64,000 bases of DNA from HKST-UBA178 sp965223815 (GTDB lineage: Bacteria > Pseudomonadota > Gammaproteobacteria > Chromatiales > Chromatiaceae): contig OZ245019.1 in assembly GCA_965223815.1 (NCBI GenBank), positions 1,612,001-1,676,000 of the forward strand, read 5' to 3'. The stretch's first letter is position 1. Every line of letters starts with the position of its first letter. The translations under genes were made by a program, and so were the position numbers. Below are positions 9,187 to 18,719 of this stretch, in pieces. The notes beneath the pieces were generated by a model. The model saw only the letters and a program-made list of their open reading frames with translations, made no database searches and was not told where the DNA came from.

Positions 9187-10389
9187 ATGCCATCGCTTAG
9201 GTCAACATTTGCCTTACTTATTTTCTTCTTGTTTTTGGGCCGATCTGTGACAGAGGCCAGCGAACCTCCAGCCAGTCTTCAGTGCATAGAGTCAGGATTT
9301 GGAGACCCGCAGGCGTGGACCTACATTAGTACCGGCGAGCTTGAACAGTTTCAGCATATGTATGTGATGAGCGATTTTCATGGCCGCTTACAGACAGCTA
9401 TGGATCTACTTAAGGCTACCGGACTCTTTGCGGACACGAAAACAGAAGGTGTGCTGGAGTGGCAATCAAATTTTACCGCCAAGAAATCGTTAGTCATTGT
9501 TATTGGAGATTTCATCAATGGCGGAAATGAGAGTATTGAGGTGGTGAGGCTCTTTGAAGAATTGCGGAAAGCGGCACCTGCTCACCATAGGTTGGTTTTG
9601 TTGATCGGCAACCATGAGGCACAGTTATTGGCGGGCTTCCCGAAATTTTTCGCTAATCCAGAGATGAAGAAAAGCCTCTCTCAGCGATCGGTGCGAAACT
9701 GGCTTGGATTGAGTGACCTCGAACAAGGGAACGAGGTGAGCTTCAACAATCTCGTGAGTGCTCCCAATTTCAAGAGCTTTACAGATTCACTTCGCCTCGG
9801 AGCTGTTGTAGGGCGTTGGCTATTCGGACATAGTGGATACTTCGGCATTTCGACCGCGCTTGCAAGCAAATCTGATAAGACGGCGGCGGTGTGCGATTAC
9901 GTTGAGAAGTTGACAACGGCATACAGAAAAAACCGTCTTTGGTTGCTAACCCTCGAGCAGTACTTCACTTCCAGCTTTCTGATGGATCATCAGTGGTGGC
10001 GCAAAAAGATGAAGAACGCCGAAAGAAACTGGGACGCTATTGGACTGAGAGGATTGGTGCAGGGGCACAGTCGGTTTGCGATGAGCTATTGCCAAGATGA
10101 AGAAATCTCTTGTCCCAGTGGTTGGCCTGGAAATCCGAAGTGCACGCCTTGCCGCAATACAGATGGAGAGATATACGCATTGAAAACTAAAGAAGGTGAG
10201 TTCAGTCGATACATCAAAGTTGATTCAGGCATCAAGTTCGATAAGCCCGGACGAGTATTGAGCTGCCAAATAACGCCCAAACTACTTGAGGATATGGATT
10301 TGGCTGAAGACTGCATGCAGATGGATAGATTGGGTGTCGAGTACGATATCCCTAGATCGTTCAATTCCAAACATAATCACTTGATGTGA
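9187..10389 (+). CDS. Exported calcineurin-like metallophosphoesterase
   Basis: 400 residues from the ATG at 9187; AGGAG lies 13 bases upstream. A signal peptide covers about residues 1-24, so the enzyme is periplasmic or secreted. Metallophosphoesterase motifs appear in order: DFH at 63-65 (YVMSDFHGRL), GDFINGG at 107-113, GNHE at 141-144, and a later VQGHSRF that supplies a metal-binding His. The C-terminal part has a Cys-rich patch (CPSGWPGNPKCTPC) that could form disulfides or bind metal. Family members split phosphomonoesters, diesters or dinucleotides; the substrate here is unknown. The gene is monocistronic and is followed by the first IS256 copy. Confidence 0.8.
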   Translation: MPSLRSTFALLIFFLFLGRSVTEASEPPASLQCIESGFGDPQAWTYISTGELEQFQHMYVMSDFHGRLQTAMDLLKATGLFADTKTEGVLEWQSNFTAKKSLVIVIGDFINGGNESIEVVRLFEELRKAAPAHHRLVLLIGNHEAQLLAGFPKFFANPEMKKSLSQRSVRNWLGLSDLEQGNEVSFNNLVSAPNFKSFTDSLRLGAVVGRWLFGHSGYFGISTALASKSDKTAAVCDYVEKLTTAYRKNRLWLLTLEQYFTSSFLMDHQWWRKKMKNAERNWDAIGLRGLVQGHSRFAMSYCQDEEISCPSGWPGNPKCTPCRNTDGEIYALKTKEGEFSRYIKVDSGIKFDKPGRVLSCQITPKLLEDMDLAEDCMQMDRLGVEYDIPRSFNSKHNHLM

Positions 10390-10610
10390 TGTCTTTTCCG
10401 GTCGCTTAATCAGTGTTGGGTTCTATCCCGCCTCCGCAGATAGTTAAGTCGATAACGATTCCTCCGGCTTCATGACTTCGATGCAGCAGGTTGTCCGGGA
10501 ATTGCTGATACGTCTAATTGCTGTTTTTAAATTCGAAGGCATTCCTCTCTCACACTTTTCTAGCCCCTCGATAATCGCAGTAAAACCACGCCAAGCAAAA
10601 ATTCTGGCCG

Positions 10611-11975
10611 GATAACGTAAATTTTTACGTGCACATTTTTTGAAGGGGGTGGCCCCGGTTTGTTAAAACAGTAATTGCCAAACCACTGTACAAACCAAAG
10701 AGGACCACCATGGCTAAAGATACCACGAACGGGCTTAGCAAGGTTATCAGGATTGACGAGGGTGAGATACGCGGACATTTGGAAGAGATGGTCAGAGGTA
10801 CCGTCGAGGAAACCCTGAACGCCATGCTAGATGCTGAAGCAGACGAGATGTGCAATGCTCAGCGCTATGAGCACTCGCCAGATCGAATAGATACCCGAGC
10901 TGGCCACTACAAACGGAAATTTCACACAAAGGCTGGTGAGGTCGAACTGAAAATGCCCAGATTACGCCAGCAGACGTTCGAGACGGCTATCATCGAGCGC
11001 TATCGACGCCGAGATATCTCCATCGAGGAAGCCATCGTTCAGATGTACCTGGCCGGGGTTTCTGTGCGTCGCGTGGAGGATATCACAGAGGCTTTGTGGG
11101 GTACTCGGGTATCCTCGGGCACGGTTTCCAAGCTTAATCAGAAGGTCTATAAACACATCGAGCGCTGGCGCAAACAGCAAATTGAAGGCAAATATGCTTA
11201 TGTATTCCTGGACGGCATTGTGCTCAAACGCAGCTGGGGTGGAGAGGTCAAAAATGTTTCCGTCCTGGCAGCAATTGGAGTCGACCAGGACGGTTTCCGC
11301 CGTATTTTGGGCGTTCAGGAAGGCCACAAGGAGGATAAATCCGGCTGGTTGGGGTTTCTTAAGCACCTGAAGGATCGCGGCTTGCAGGGCGTCAGGCTAA
11401 TTATTTCAGATGCCTGCCTCGGACTTGTGGAATCAGCTTCAGAAGTGTTTCCGGAGGCTGACTGGCAGAGATGCGCTGTTCATTTCTACAGAAACGTGTT
11501 CTCTCATGTGCCTAAAAACAAAGTACGTGAAGTCGCTGCCATGCTAAAGGCTATTCACGCTCAGGAGAGCCGTGAGGCGGCAGAGGAGAAGGCAACAGGG
11601 GTAGTCGACAAACTCAAGGAAATGAAGCTGAGGACTGCGGCAGAACTTGTGGAGCACAACATTCATGAGACATTCAGTTTCTACTCCTATCCCTCCCAGC
11701 ATTGGCTCAAGATCAAAACCAATAATCCAATGGAGCGGTTGCTGAAAGAGGCCAGGCGTCGAACTAAAGTGATTGGCGCGTTCCCCGACGGCCATTCGGC
11801 ATTAATGTTGGTCGCCGCTCGGCTTCGACATGTCTCAGCGACAAACTGGGGCACAAGGAAATACATGGACATGAAACTACTTGAAGAGATGGACAAAGAG
11901 GCAATCTATTCTATTGCCTGACCAATTCCCGGGACCGCTCCGATAAAAAATGTGCACAAGAAAATTGACAGCACC
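10611..11975 (+). mobile_element. IS256-family insertion sequence, copy 1 (1365 bp)
   Basis: Ends were set by comparing the two copies in this window. The left end begins GATAACGTAAATTTTTACG and the right end finishes TTGACAGCACC. Imperfect inverted termini share GT.AATTTT and GTGCACATTTTTT. The element is identical in extent to copy 2 (28517-29881), which is in the opposite orientation. Unlike copy 2 it has no matching 8-bp flanks: TCTGGCCG is on the left and ACCTGGCG on the right. This suggests a deletion or rearrangement beside it. The right end carries an outward TTGACA (11965-11970) facing the channel gene at 12061, but no convincing -10 box follows. Confidence 0.92.
10710..11921 (+). 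CDS. IS256-family transposase (copy 1)
   Basis: 403 residues, full length for the mutator-type IS256 family. The DDE core includes VFLDGIVLKRSW (first Asp), IISDACLGLVE (second Asp) and WQRCAVHFYRNV, followed by the C-terminal NNPMERLLKEARRRTKVIGAF. AGAGGA precedes the ATG. It is identical at protein level to the copy at 28571-29782 and appears intact, so the element may be active. Confidence 0.95.
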   Translation: MAKDTTNGLSKVIRIDEGEIRGHLEEMVRGTVEETLNAMLDAEADEMCNAQRYEHSPDRIDTRAGHYKRKFHTKAGEVELKMPRLRQQTFETAIIERYRRRDISIEEAIVQMYLAGVSVRRVEDITEALWGTRVSSGTVSKLNQKVYKHIERWRKQQIEGKYAYVFLDGIVLKRSWGGEVKNVSVLAAIGVDQDGFRRILGVQEGHKEDKSGWLGFLKHLKDRGLQGVRLIISDACLGLVESASEVFPEADWQRCAVHFYRNVFSHVPKNKVREVAAMLKAIHAQESREAAEEKATGVVDKLKEMKLRTAAELVEHNIHETFSFYSYPSQHWLKIKTNNPMERLLKEARRRTKVIGAFPDGHSALMLVAARLRHVSATNWGTRKYMDMKLLEEMDKEAIYSIA

Positions 11976-12060
11976 ACCTGGCGCTCTGGCAAAAGCAAAT
12001 AGGTGGCTGAGGTCAAACGAGCAGAATCACAAAATAACAAGGCTTAAACGGAGAATGCAT

Positions 12061-14043
12061 ATGTACGCAAAGTTCAAAAACTCAATCGTTTTCCGGCTGG
12101 AGCAGTTCATGATGCACGGAACTCTCGCGCGCTTTGCTTTTGCTCTGATTCTGCTAGTGTTACTCGCTTTGATTGCAAGTATTCTGATTCGACTTTTGGT
12201 ACCAGGTTTCGAATCCCTGGGTGACGTGCTCTGGTGGACTGTAGAGCACCTGGTTGTGCCTGAATACACCGATAGCGACGAAAGCGTTGTAATACGCGTA
12301 ATTGCAACGGCGTTGATCATACTGGGATCCATGCTGTTTTCCGGGGCAGTTATTGCCATCCTGGTGGAGTGGGTCGATGCCGCTACAACGCGCATGGAAC
12401 AAGGGCTTACTCCGGTCGCCCTCGAGTCGCACATCGTCCTTCTGGGCCTGACGAGCCGGACACCCACCATGCTCAAAGAGATCATGGTTTCCCAGAGACG
12501 GGTTGAACGTTACCTGCGCCAGCGCGGAGTGCGGCGACTCCATGTGGCCTTGCTGGCCGAACGGGTGAATGCAACCCTGGTGCGGGAGCTGTGTCTGCAG
12601 TTGGGTAAGCATTGGAGTTCGCGTCAGATCATCCTACGCAGTGGTTCCTGCCTGAGTCTGGACGATCTGCAGCGTGTCGATTTTCTGCACGCAGGCATCA
12701 TCATTATTCCGGCTGCCGATATCAGTGAGGCAGGTAATATAGATGCCGATTCACGCACCGTGAAGACCCTGATGACGCTGAGTGCGGCACTCGACGAGCA
12801 GCCGCCTGAGGAACCCCCACTCATCGTAGCCGAACTTCAGGATCCCCGCCATTCAGAGACGCTTCGTGCCCTGTATTCGGGACCGATGGAAATCATCACG
12901 GGCGACAAGATCATTGCGCGCTTGATGGCGCAGACGGTGCGCCATCCAGGGCTGTCTCACGTTTACGGTCAGTTTGTCACCGACCAGAGCGATACCCAGA
13001 TCTATGTTCGTGAGGCGACAGAGTATATAGGTGCCTCCGTGCAGCAACTCAACTACGCCATCTATAAGGGTATTCTTCTTGGCGTGGTACGCCCCCAGGG
13101 AGACGGTTTCCAGGCCATGCTCAATCCACCGTATGATCTGCGTTTGATACACGGCGACCGGGTGGCGGTACTGGCCTCGAGCCACAAGGATCTGGCTCCA
13201 CACGAGACGCTCCAGGATTGGGATATTCCCAAGAAAAACCCAGCACCCGAGTACAATCCAGTCCCCCGGCGCCGGGTTCTGCTACTGGGCTGGAATCACC
13301 GCGTACCTCTCTTGTTAAGTGAGTTCGCCTCCTATCCCGCAGAAGAGTTCTCTATTGACATCGTGTCCCAGGTGTCTTCTTCAATAAGAGAGAAGCGTGT
13401 GGCCATAGAGGCGTTTTCTAAGGAGCGGGTGAAGGTCAGGCAAATGGAGTTTGACTACACCGTGCCCGCTTTCTTGGAAAGCATCGACCCGGCCGGCTAC
13501 GACAATGTGGTGCTGTTGTCCAGCGAGCGGCTCAAACATGGTGATGAATCCGACGCCCGCGCGATACTGGGCTATTTGCTGCTGCGCAAGTTATTGTCGT
13601 CCGGTTCGCAGGTGCCCCGGGTACTAGTCGAACTGACGGATGCAGACAATATTTCCCTGTTCGACAACCGTAGTGGCGAGATCATTGTCAGCCCTAACAT
13701 CGTCAGTCATATGTTGACGCGCGTCGCATTGCGTCGCGAGCTTGATGTGGTGTTCGATGAGCTATTCAGCTCGGGTGGCAGCGAGATCTGTTTTCACCCC
13801 ATAGCAGAGTACGACATAGTCGAGACGGTCTCCCAGCTTCCGGGTTATGAGCTAAGGGAGAGCGAGCTTACCTTTTTCGACCTGCAACGTGCCGCCCAGA
13901 TCCGGGGGGAGATCGCTATCGGTATCCGGCGGGTCGATCAAGAACGATCTACTAACGGCGGAGTAGAACTCAATCCTCGTCGTGACGAAAACCTGCAACT
14001 GAACATGGAGGACGATTTGATCGTACTCGCGACCAGTGACTGA
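12061..14043 (+). CDS. CASTOR/POLLUX-like ion channel with RCK domains
   Basis: 660 residues from the ATG at 12061, chosen for GGAGA six bases upstream; the frame extends to 11950 inside the IS. Two hydrophobic segments, about 23-48 and 78-103, flank a short loop (LGDVLWWTVEHLV) where a selectivity filter would lie. Two RCK-like nucleotide-binding halves follow, with Rossmann strands at HIVLLGLTSR and RRVLLLGWNHR. This is the architecture of the plant nuclear channels CASTOR/POLLUX (DMI1) and their bacterial relatives, which conduct K+ or Ca2+. The canonical TVGYG filter is not seen, so ion selectivity is open. The first IS256 copy ends 85 bases upstream and probably displaced the native promoter. 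Confidence 0.75.
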   Translation: MYAKFKNSIVFRLEQFMMHGTLARFAFALILLVLLALIASILIRLLVPGFESLGDVLWWTVEHLVVPEYTDSDESVVIRVIATALIILGSMLFSGAVIAILVEWVDAATTRMEQGLTPVALESHIVLLGLTSRTPTMLKEIMVSQRRVERYLRQRGVRRLHVALLAERVNATLVRELCLQLGKHWSSRQIILRSGSCLSLDDLQRVDFLHAGIIIIPAADISEAGNIDADSRTVKTLMTLSAALDEQPPEEPPLIVAELQDPRHSETLRALYSGPMEIITGDKIIARLMAQTVRHPGLSHVYGQFVTDQSDTQIYVREATEYIGASVQQLNYAIYKGILLGVVRPQGDGFQAMLNPPYDLRLIHGDRVAVLASSHKDLAPHETLQDWDIPKKNPAPEYNPVPRRRVLLLGWNHRVPLLLSEFASYPAEEFSIDIVSQVSSSIREKRVAIEAFSKERVKVRQMEFDYTVPAFLESIDPAGYDNVVLLSSERLKHGDESDARAILGYLLLRKLLSSGSQVPRVLVELTDADNISLFDNRSGEIIVSPNIVSHMLTRVALRRELDVVFDELFSSGGSEICFHPIAEYDIVETVSQLPGYELRESELTFFDLQRAAQIRGEIAIGIRRVDQERSTNGGVELNPRRDENLQLNMEDDLIVLATSD

Positions 14044-14503
14044 GTTTGCCTCCTGCCGAAACAGTGGAAGACAGAGGATGGGTGCGATTCGAGGCGAGTT
14101 CCTTGACCATGTCCTTTTCTGGAAACTCTTTGATCTATAGCGCAAACTCAATACTTTTCAAGATTAATATGTCGAGTTGAACCTTCGGTAGTCAGGCGCG
14201 GCGCTATCGCATCAGTCTCTCCTACTGTGGTCATGCTATGAGACTGATTTTGTACCATAGCGCTGTCGCCGCACAACGTTGTATGAGTAAATAGCGCTTT
14301 CAGGTTCAGGGGGACCTCCCTGCTTACTGCCGGCACCTTTTATTCTGACGTCATTGCCGTGCTCATCTACAGCACCCCAAACAGCAGTAATGCCGACATT
14401 AACCCAATGTTCAGTTTGATCATCCTGTTTTCCTCAATTATTAATGCAATCTGCCTAACCGCTGTAAAGGCTTGGGGAAGGAGACAAAGAATCGCAACTC
14501 CTA
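14044..14503. other. Intergenic stretch between convergent genes
   Basis: No gene recognised. A 62-codon minus-strand frame at 14148-14336 has no family likeness or clear ribosome site. The stretch holds one copy of an imperfect 26-bp repeat (14124-14149) shared with the pyruvate kinase upstream region. Confidence 0.5.
14124..14149. repeat. Dispersed intergenic repeat, copy 1
   Basis: GAAACTCTTTG followed by TCTATAGCGCAAAC with one extra A between. It nearly matches 38437-38461. Both copies have ACCATGT 16-23 bases to the left. It could be a regulatory site or a mobile-element relic. Confidence 0.4.
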
Positions 14504-14983
14504 CTATTTAGTGTTTGGGATTCGGGTATAGTATTGGTGGAACTCATCTCCGATAGCGTAGATGGTTTGCTTGGGGCTCAAATCCAGGACAAGATCTTCG
14601 GAAAGAATACGGGTCCGGTATATCCAATCTTCGGGTAGACGCACCATCTGTTTGCCGAGTCCCTTGAGCGATGCCATCGTGAACCTCTCGTCGTGGGCCT
14701 GCAATACGTACACATGACCATCGCTGCCAGCCATGGAGAGCGAAGCGAAGGCTGGTAGTCCCTGGTAGCCGCGAGGCGAAACTGTAGACCCGACGTGCGA
14801 TAGCGCCAGAGGGGATACAAAGAGAGCATCCGTACGCGGCGTCGAGTCATTTGCGGTAATGTTGTGTAGTCGCTTCCCAACGAGGAAGTGACGGAACGAC
14901 ATGTACGCAGGACGTCCAGGACGATAATAGGCTGTCGCAGATCGAGTGCGAAAGAGAGACTTGGAAGTCCTGTTTCGCATCAC
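14504..14983 (-). CDS. Hypothetical protein, coupled to exported-protein gene
   Basis: 159 residues from a GTG at 14983, or 158 from the ATG at 14980. The start overlaps the TGA of the upstream gene (GTGA/TGATG), so translation is coupled. The N-terminus is Arg-rich with no clear signal peptide. The body has repeated beta-strand patterns (GHVYVLQAHDERFTMASL) and ends in QTIYAIGDEFHQYYTRIPN. I do not recognise the family. The coupling to the exported gene at 14980-16884 implies a shared role. Confidence 0.6.
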   Translation of the reverse strand: MMRNRTSKSLFRTRSATAYYRPGRPAYMSFRHFLVGKRLHNITANDSTPRTDALFVSPLALSHVGSTVSPRGYQGLPAFASLSMAGSDGHVYVLQAHDERFTMASLKGLGKQMVRLPEDWIYRTRILSEDLVLDLSPKQTIYAIGDEFHQYYTRIPNTK

Positions 14984-16884
14984 GAGATCAAAGACACGCT
15001 TGCAGGATCGATGAGCTCGAACACCGGTTTCCCTTTGGCATATACCATTTTCTGGGTCTTTTTCGGGTTGAAGACTTTATACGGCTGAAATCCGCCCTGG
15101 AGAGTGGCGGGATCCAGCGTCGCAACGTACCGGGCCTCCAGACCACCAAAAGTGGCCTTCTCTCCAAACGACGCAGTCTGGGTATCCATCATCCAAAAAT
15201 GCGGTCCATTCAATTGTACGGCCCGCACGCCTAACTCTTCTGCGAGCGTCTTGGGATCCAACGCATTCCAAAGCTCGGGTGGGGCGTTGTTCGTGCCCGT
15301 CGTGTTGTAGACTTCGATTCCGGTATCCTTGACAACGAGGATTTCGCCGAAGCGCATGTCACGGGTTTCGGTAACCGTGATGGGCTCGACGCTCTTGGAA
15401 ACAGCTCTTCCATCCCCCTTCGTCTCGAACTCCTCCTTGGTGGTGTAGTAGCCCTTGGGGTAATAAGGCCCCATGACGGCTTCTTCCGTTCCGGGCTTGT
15501 GCGATTTGGCAGGGCTGTTCTCCCAATCCGGGTGGCATACCATAAATCGCATTAACAGCATGCCCCAATCCTTGCGGTCTCTCGGATCGTCCAGTCCCTC
15601 GCCCGGTCCCCAGTCGATCCACGCTACACCGTTTTCGCGGGTCGCGTTTTTGGGCCGGTCTTCCGGGCGGCTCACCACGATAGTGTAGTAACCCTCTTCG
15701 TCCAACGGCACCTGCATGTCGTATACGCCGTCCCACAGCTCACCGGAGGGTGCCGATCCCGCTGTCACGACTGACCAGTACTTGACCTGCCCGTCTCCCA
15801 TGGTTTCGGCCCCCGTGTAGGTATCGGGAAAGGTTGGCATCTTGCCCCGGAACACATAAACCGGGCCAAACTTCCTGGACAGGAAATTCGCCATGTAGAC
15901 CGTCGTGGGATCGCCGCCACCTTCCATCTCGGTCTGCAGCTTGATCTTCGCCTTCTCCTCGGGCGGCATGAATGCGCCGACGACCGTGTACTTGATTCCC
16001 CGGAAGATCTCCCATCGTGCCTCCTTGCGCGCCGGTGCTGAAGCCGGATCCAGGCTTGGGTCGTTGTCTTTGGAGTTGATGAGTGCATACCAACCGTCGG
16101 TGGCTACGGGTGGGGGAGGAAAACCGATGTGTTCGCCAAACCGTTCGACGACCTCCTCAGACGAAAGCCGGGTGCCGTCGGCGAGTGTTGCCTCGTAGGT
16201 CACTAGAGGCTCTGCAGGAGAAGGCGAATCGCCCCGTCCCAGGCCCGCACCGTCGTACCCCTGGTCCGTCACGTAGATGCGGAAGACGACCTGAATGGAC
16301 CTCTCCTGCGGGCCAGCGTACATCGTGTTCTTGGCGCGATCGGCGGGGTTCGCCGGGGGTTTATCCGTGACGATATGCGCAGTATAGCTGCGATTCTCGA
16401 CCTGCCGATCGGCCCCTGGGCGATACGGGTTGCTCGAACCGGGATCGGGGTCGATGTCCCAGGCCGCCAGGTCCTCGCCCCCGAGGGCAATGAAGGTGTT
16501 GTGCTCGAAGCGGTACAGCGCGATCTTGAAGTAGCGTGCGTGGGGGAAACGGCCGTGCATGGTCAATCGCGTTCCGGGAGGCAATTTCATCTGTCCCATG
16601 AAATAGGTCGGCAGCTTGTCGCCCCAGAGGTTCGGATTCTGGAAATTCTTGGGGTTCTCCAGCCGGTTTCAGTAGTGCCATCCACGTGGACCCTGGATCA
16701 GACGGTCGCGGCTGTATCGCTCATCTGTGCGAATGAGCGCGCCAAGCGGAATATCGCCGTACCGTTCCGCTGACTGCGCAGGGATTCTTTTTTCGAGTGT
16801 AAAGGGCGTCGCCGCAAAAACCGTAGTCGTTATTGCGGCGAGAAGTGCGGCTAGCCCAACAGGGATTCGTGAGTCGAGGTTCAT
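14980..16884 (-). pseudogene. Exported protein of unknown function, interrupted by in-frame TGA
   Basis: Reading from the ATG at 16884 gives a signal peptide (MNLDSRIPVGLAALLAAI, ending FAATPF) and 71 codons to a TGA at 16671-16669. The same frame then continues without break through NRLENPKNFQNPNLWGD and 539 further residues from the next ATG at 16599. No frameshift is involved, so a single codon (probably an ancestral TGG Trp after GWHY) separates the two parts. The body contains beta-rich segments (FKIALYRFEHNTF, YTIVVSRPEDR) and is probably periplasmic. It is divergent from an AraC-type regulator. The stop could be a nonsense mutation, a sequencing error or readthrough. The downstream part alone has no export signal. 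Confidence 0.6.
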
Positions 16885-17209
16885 TTTGTTATTAATTCCT
16901 CCCGTTTTTAGGTTTGGGGGTATCGCTGCCACCGGAGTGGACGTAAAGGCCCAATTCATGTGGCAAGGTGCGGGATGCTCTCCGTTGACAGCACTACAGG
17001 GCTTTCCGTCCGGACAATTATGGATAAGTATTGGTATCAGGTGCTCGAGGTTGATGTTCAACAATAAATCGAAGACCGCTGAACTGTTCTATCGTCTGTA
17101 CACGATTTCAACAGATCAGTTTCAAGCCTGCTTGGCATATTTCAACCAAAATTTGACATTTTTTACAATTTTACCGACATTCCGAATCTTTCGGAGAATG
17201 ATAAAAGGC
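16885..17209. promoter_or_regulatory. Divergent promoter region (exported gene / AraC regulator)
   Basis: 325 bases between divergent starts. A TTGACA at 17153-17158 faces the AraC gene with a weak -10 (GACATT, 17176-17181) at 17-bp spacing. GGGAGG near 16900 is a likely ribosome site for the minus-strand gene. No obvious palindrome was seen. Confidence 0.35.
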
Positions 17210-18250
17210 ATGAAAAGCGCCAGGCAATCAATTCCGCCAAAATTTTGTGATCACAGCGTTCGTGTTGGTCATATGGTTAATTTGCCTGCGCTTCTGCAGT
17301 CATTCGGGATTGATCCGAAGAATGTCCTTGAGGAAAACGGTTTCAAGCTGGCGCAGTTTGAGGATCCCGATTGTAAAATCTCCTATATAAGGGCAAGCAC
17401 GCTGCTGGCGCGCTGTGTCACAGCAACCGAGTGCCAGCATTTTGGTTTACTGTTGGGGATGCGTTCGGTGCCTTCCTATCTTGGCATCACCGGATTTCTG
17501 GTACGTGCGGCGCCTGACATTGGTAAAGCACTCGCTAATCTCATTGACTACCTGGACTTACAGGATCAGGGTGGTACGGCTTTCCTGACAATAATTGATG
17601 AAATCGCCTCACTCGGCTACAAAATTCATCAGACTGGAGTGGAATCGCTTGATCAAGCATACGATCTGTCTATAGCTGCTGGCTGTAATATCATGCGTAA
17701 CCTCTGTGGTCCGCGTTGGAATCCAGACAGGGTATTTCTCTCTCGATCCCAGCCGGACGATCTGGAGCCTTACGAAGATTTTTTCAAGGCACCCTTGCAC
17801 TTTGACGCGGATCAAAACGCGATGGAGTTCCCTACCTGCTTGCTGAGCCGTGAGGTCCCCTCTGCAGATCCGCTGCTTTATCAACATCTCGTAAAAGAAG
17901 CTAATGCACTCCGCATCCGCCATCCTGTAGATCTAACAGGTGAGCTACGAGCTGTGCTTTATCGGTGTTTGTTAGAGGGGGAGCTGTCAGCTATCCAGGT
18001 TGCAAAGCAATTTGGTATGGATAAGCGCGCAGTGAGTCGGTGGTTGCATGCGGAGGGAACCACCTATCGGGATGAGCTCAATACCGTTCGAAGTGCAGTG
18101 AGCCGTCAGTTACTTTCCAGCACCAGTATTGCCGTCACAGAAATTGCGACGCTACTCGGGTATTCAGAAACCAGTGTGTTTAGCCGTGCGTTTAAACGCT
18201 GGTCTGGTAAATCACCTACGCAGTGGCGTAAAGATAATACGTATAGCTGA
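17210..18250 (+). CDS. AraC-family transcriptional regulator (OruR/arabinose-binding type)
   Basis: 346 residues from the ATG at 17210; an in-frame ATG at 17198 is possible but sits too close to its GGAG. The N-terminal about 190 residues resemble the arabinose-binding/OruR-type sensor domain (FGLLLGMRSVPSYLGITGFL). The C-terminal about 100 residues carry two helix-turn-helices, including the AraC signature IAVTEIATLLGYSETSVFSR then FKRWSGKSPTQWR. It is divergent from the exported-protein pair at 14504-16884, the usual layout for a local regulator and its target. Confidence 0.88.
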   Translation: MKSARQSIPPKFCDHSVRVGHMVNLPALLQSFGIDPKNVLEENGFKLAQFEDPDCKISYIRASTLLARCVTATECQHFGLLLGMRSVPSYLGITGFLVRAAPDIGKALANLIDYLDLQDQGGTAFLTIIDEIASLGYKIHQTGVESLDQAYDLSIAAGCNIMRNLCGPRWNPDRVFLSRSQPDDLEPYEDFFKAPLHFDADQNAMEFPTCLLSREVPSADPLLYQHLVKEANALRIRHPVDLTGELRAVLYRCLLEGELSAIQVAKQFGMDKRAVSRWLHAEGTTYRDELNTVRSAVSRQLLSSTSIAVTEIATLLGYSETSVFSRAFKRWSGKSPTQWRKDNTYS

Positions 18251-18365
18251 TTTATCACGTAATGAGGTTCAACAGTGAGATATGAACAGCTGATAATGCT
18301 TCATGTTAAGTCTGTTGGTCATAGGTATTGCCAATTAAACCCTTATAAATCGATAAAATTAGTAT

Positions 18366-18521
18366 ATGAATATCTACGAGCGCTACAGATTTTCTCCGGA
18401 GATCATCAGTTACGCCGTCTGGCTCAATTATAAATTCAACCTGAGTCATGACGACGTAGAGGATCTGCTGGCCGAAAGAGGTATCACCCTCGGCCGAGAG
18501 GCTTATTCGACTTTAACGTAA
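18366..18521 (+). pseudogene. IS6-family transposase N-terminal remnant
   Basis: A 51-codon frame, opening MNIYERYRFSPEIISYAVWL with a later DDVEDLLAERGITLG, matches the first 45 residues of IS6/IS26-like transposases, then stops at TAA. The catalytic domain is missing. It is a decayed or truncated relic lying between the AraC gene and the IS66 element. Confidence 0.8.
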
Positions 18522-18604
18522 TCAGCTGTCGCCGATCCAACTGGCGACGCCTGCTACCGGCCAGGCGCAATCTATCGCCAATTCATCCCCGTTGGTGTTA
18601 ATGG

Positions 18605-18625
18605 GGTAATATGTGGAATATTACC
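18605..18625. promoter_or_regulatory. Palindrome upstream of the IS66 insertion
   Basis: GGTAATAT-GTGGA-ATATTACC: perfect 8-bp arms with a 5-base spacer. Before IS66 inserted it lay about 65 bases ahead of the pentapeptide-protein start, so it may be that gene's original operator, now separated from it by the element. Confidence 0.4.
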
Positions 18626-18646
18626 AAGTACTCATTGTTAAACTAG

Positions 18647-18689
18647 GTGCCTCAGCAGGCACCTACTCCGCAATGACCCGGAGATATTC
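18647..18689. repeat. 43-bp direct repeat flanking IS66, left copy
   Basis: Identical to 21129-21171. It begins GTGCCTCAGCAGGCAC (itself a 6-bp hairpin) and ends CCCGGAGATATTC, which in the right copy supplies the ribosome binding site of the pentapeptide-protein gene. It is far longer than the usual 8-bp IS66 target duplication. Confidence 0.9.
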
Positions 18690-18719
18690 GTAAGCGTCTG
18701 GGCGACTACCGGATTGACC

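Noticed and set aside
11965..11993. Complete outward promoter at the IS256 right end
   Set aside because: TTGACA is present but no acceptable -10 box lies 16-18 bases downstream in either copy.
16669..16671. Selenocysteine codon
   Set aside because: No SECIS-like stem-loop was found directly after the TGA and no selenoprotein family likeness is known; a Trp-to-stop change is simpler.
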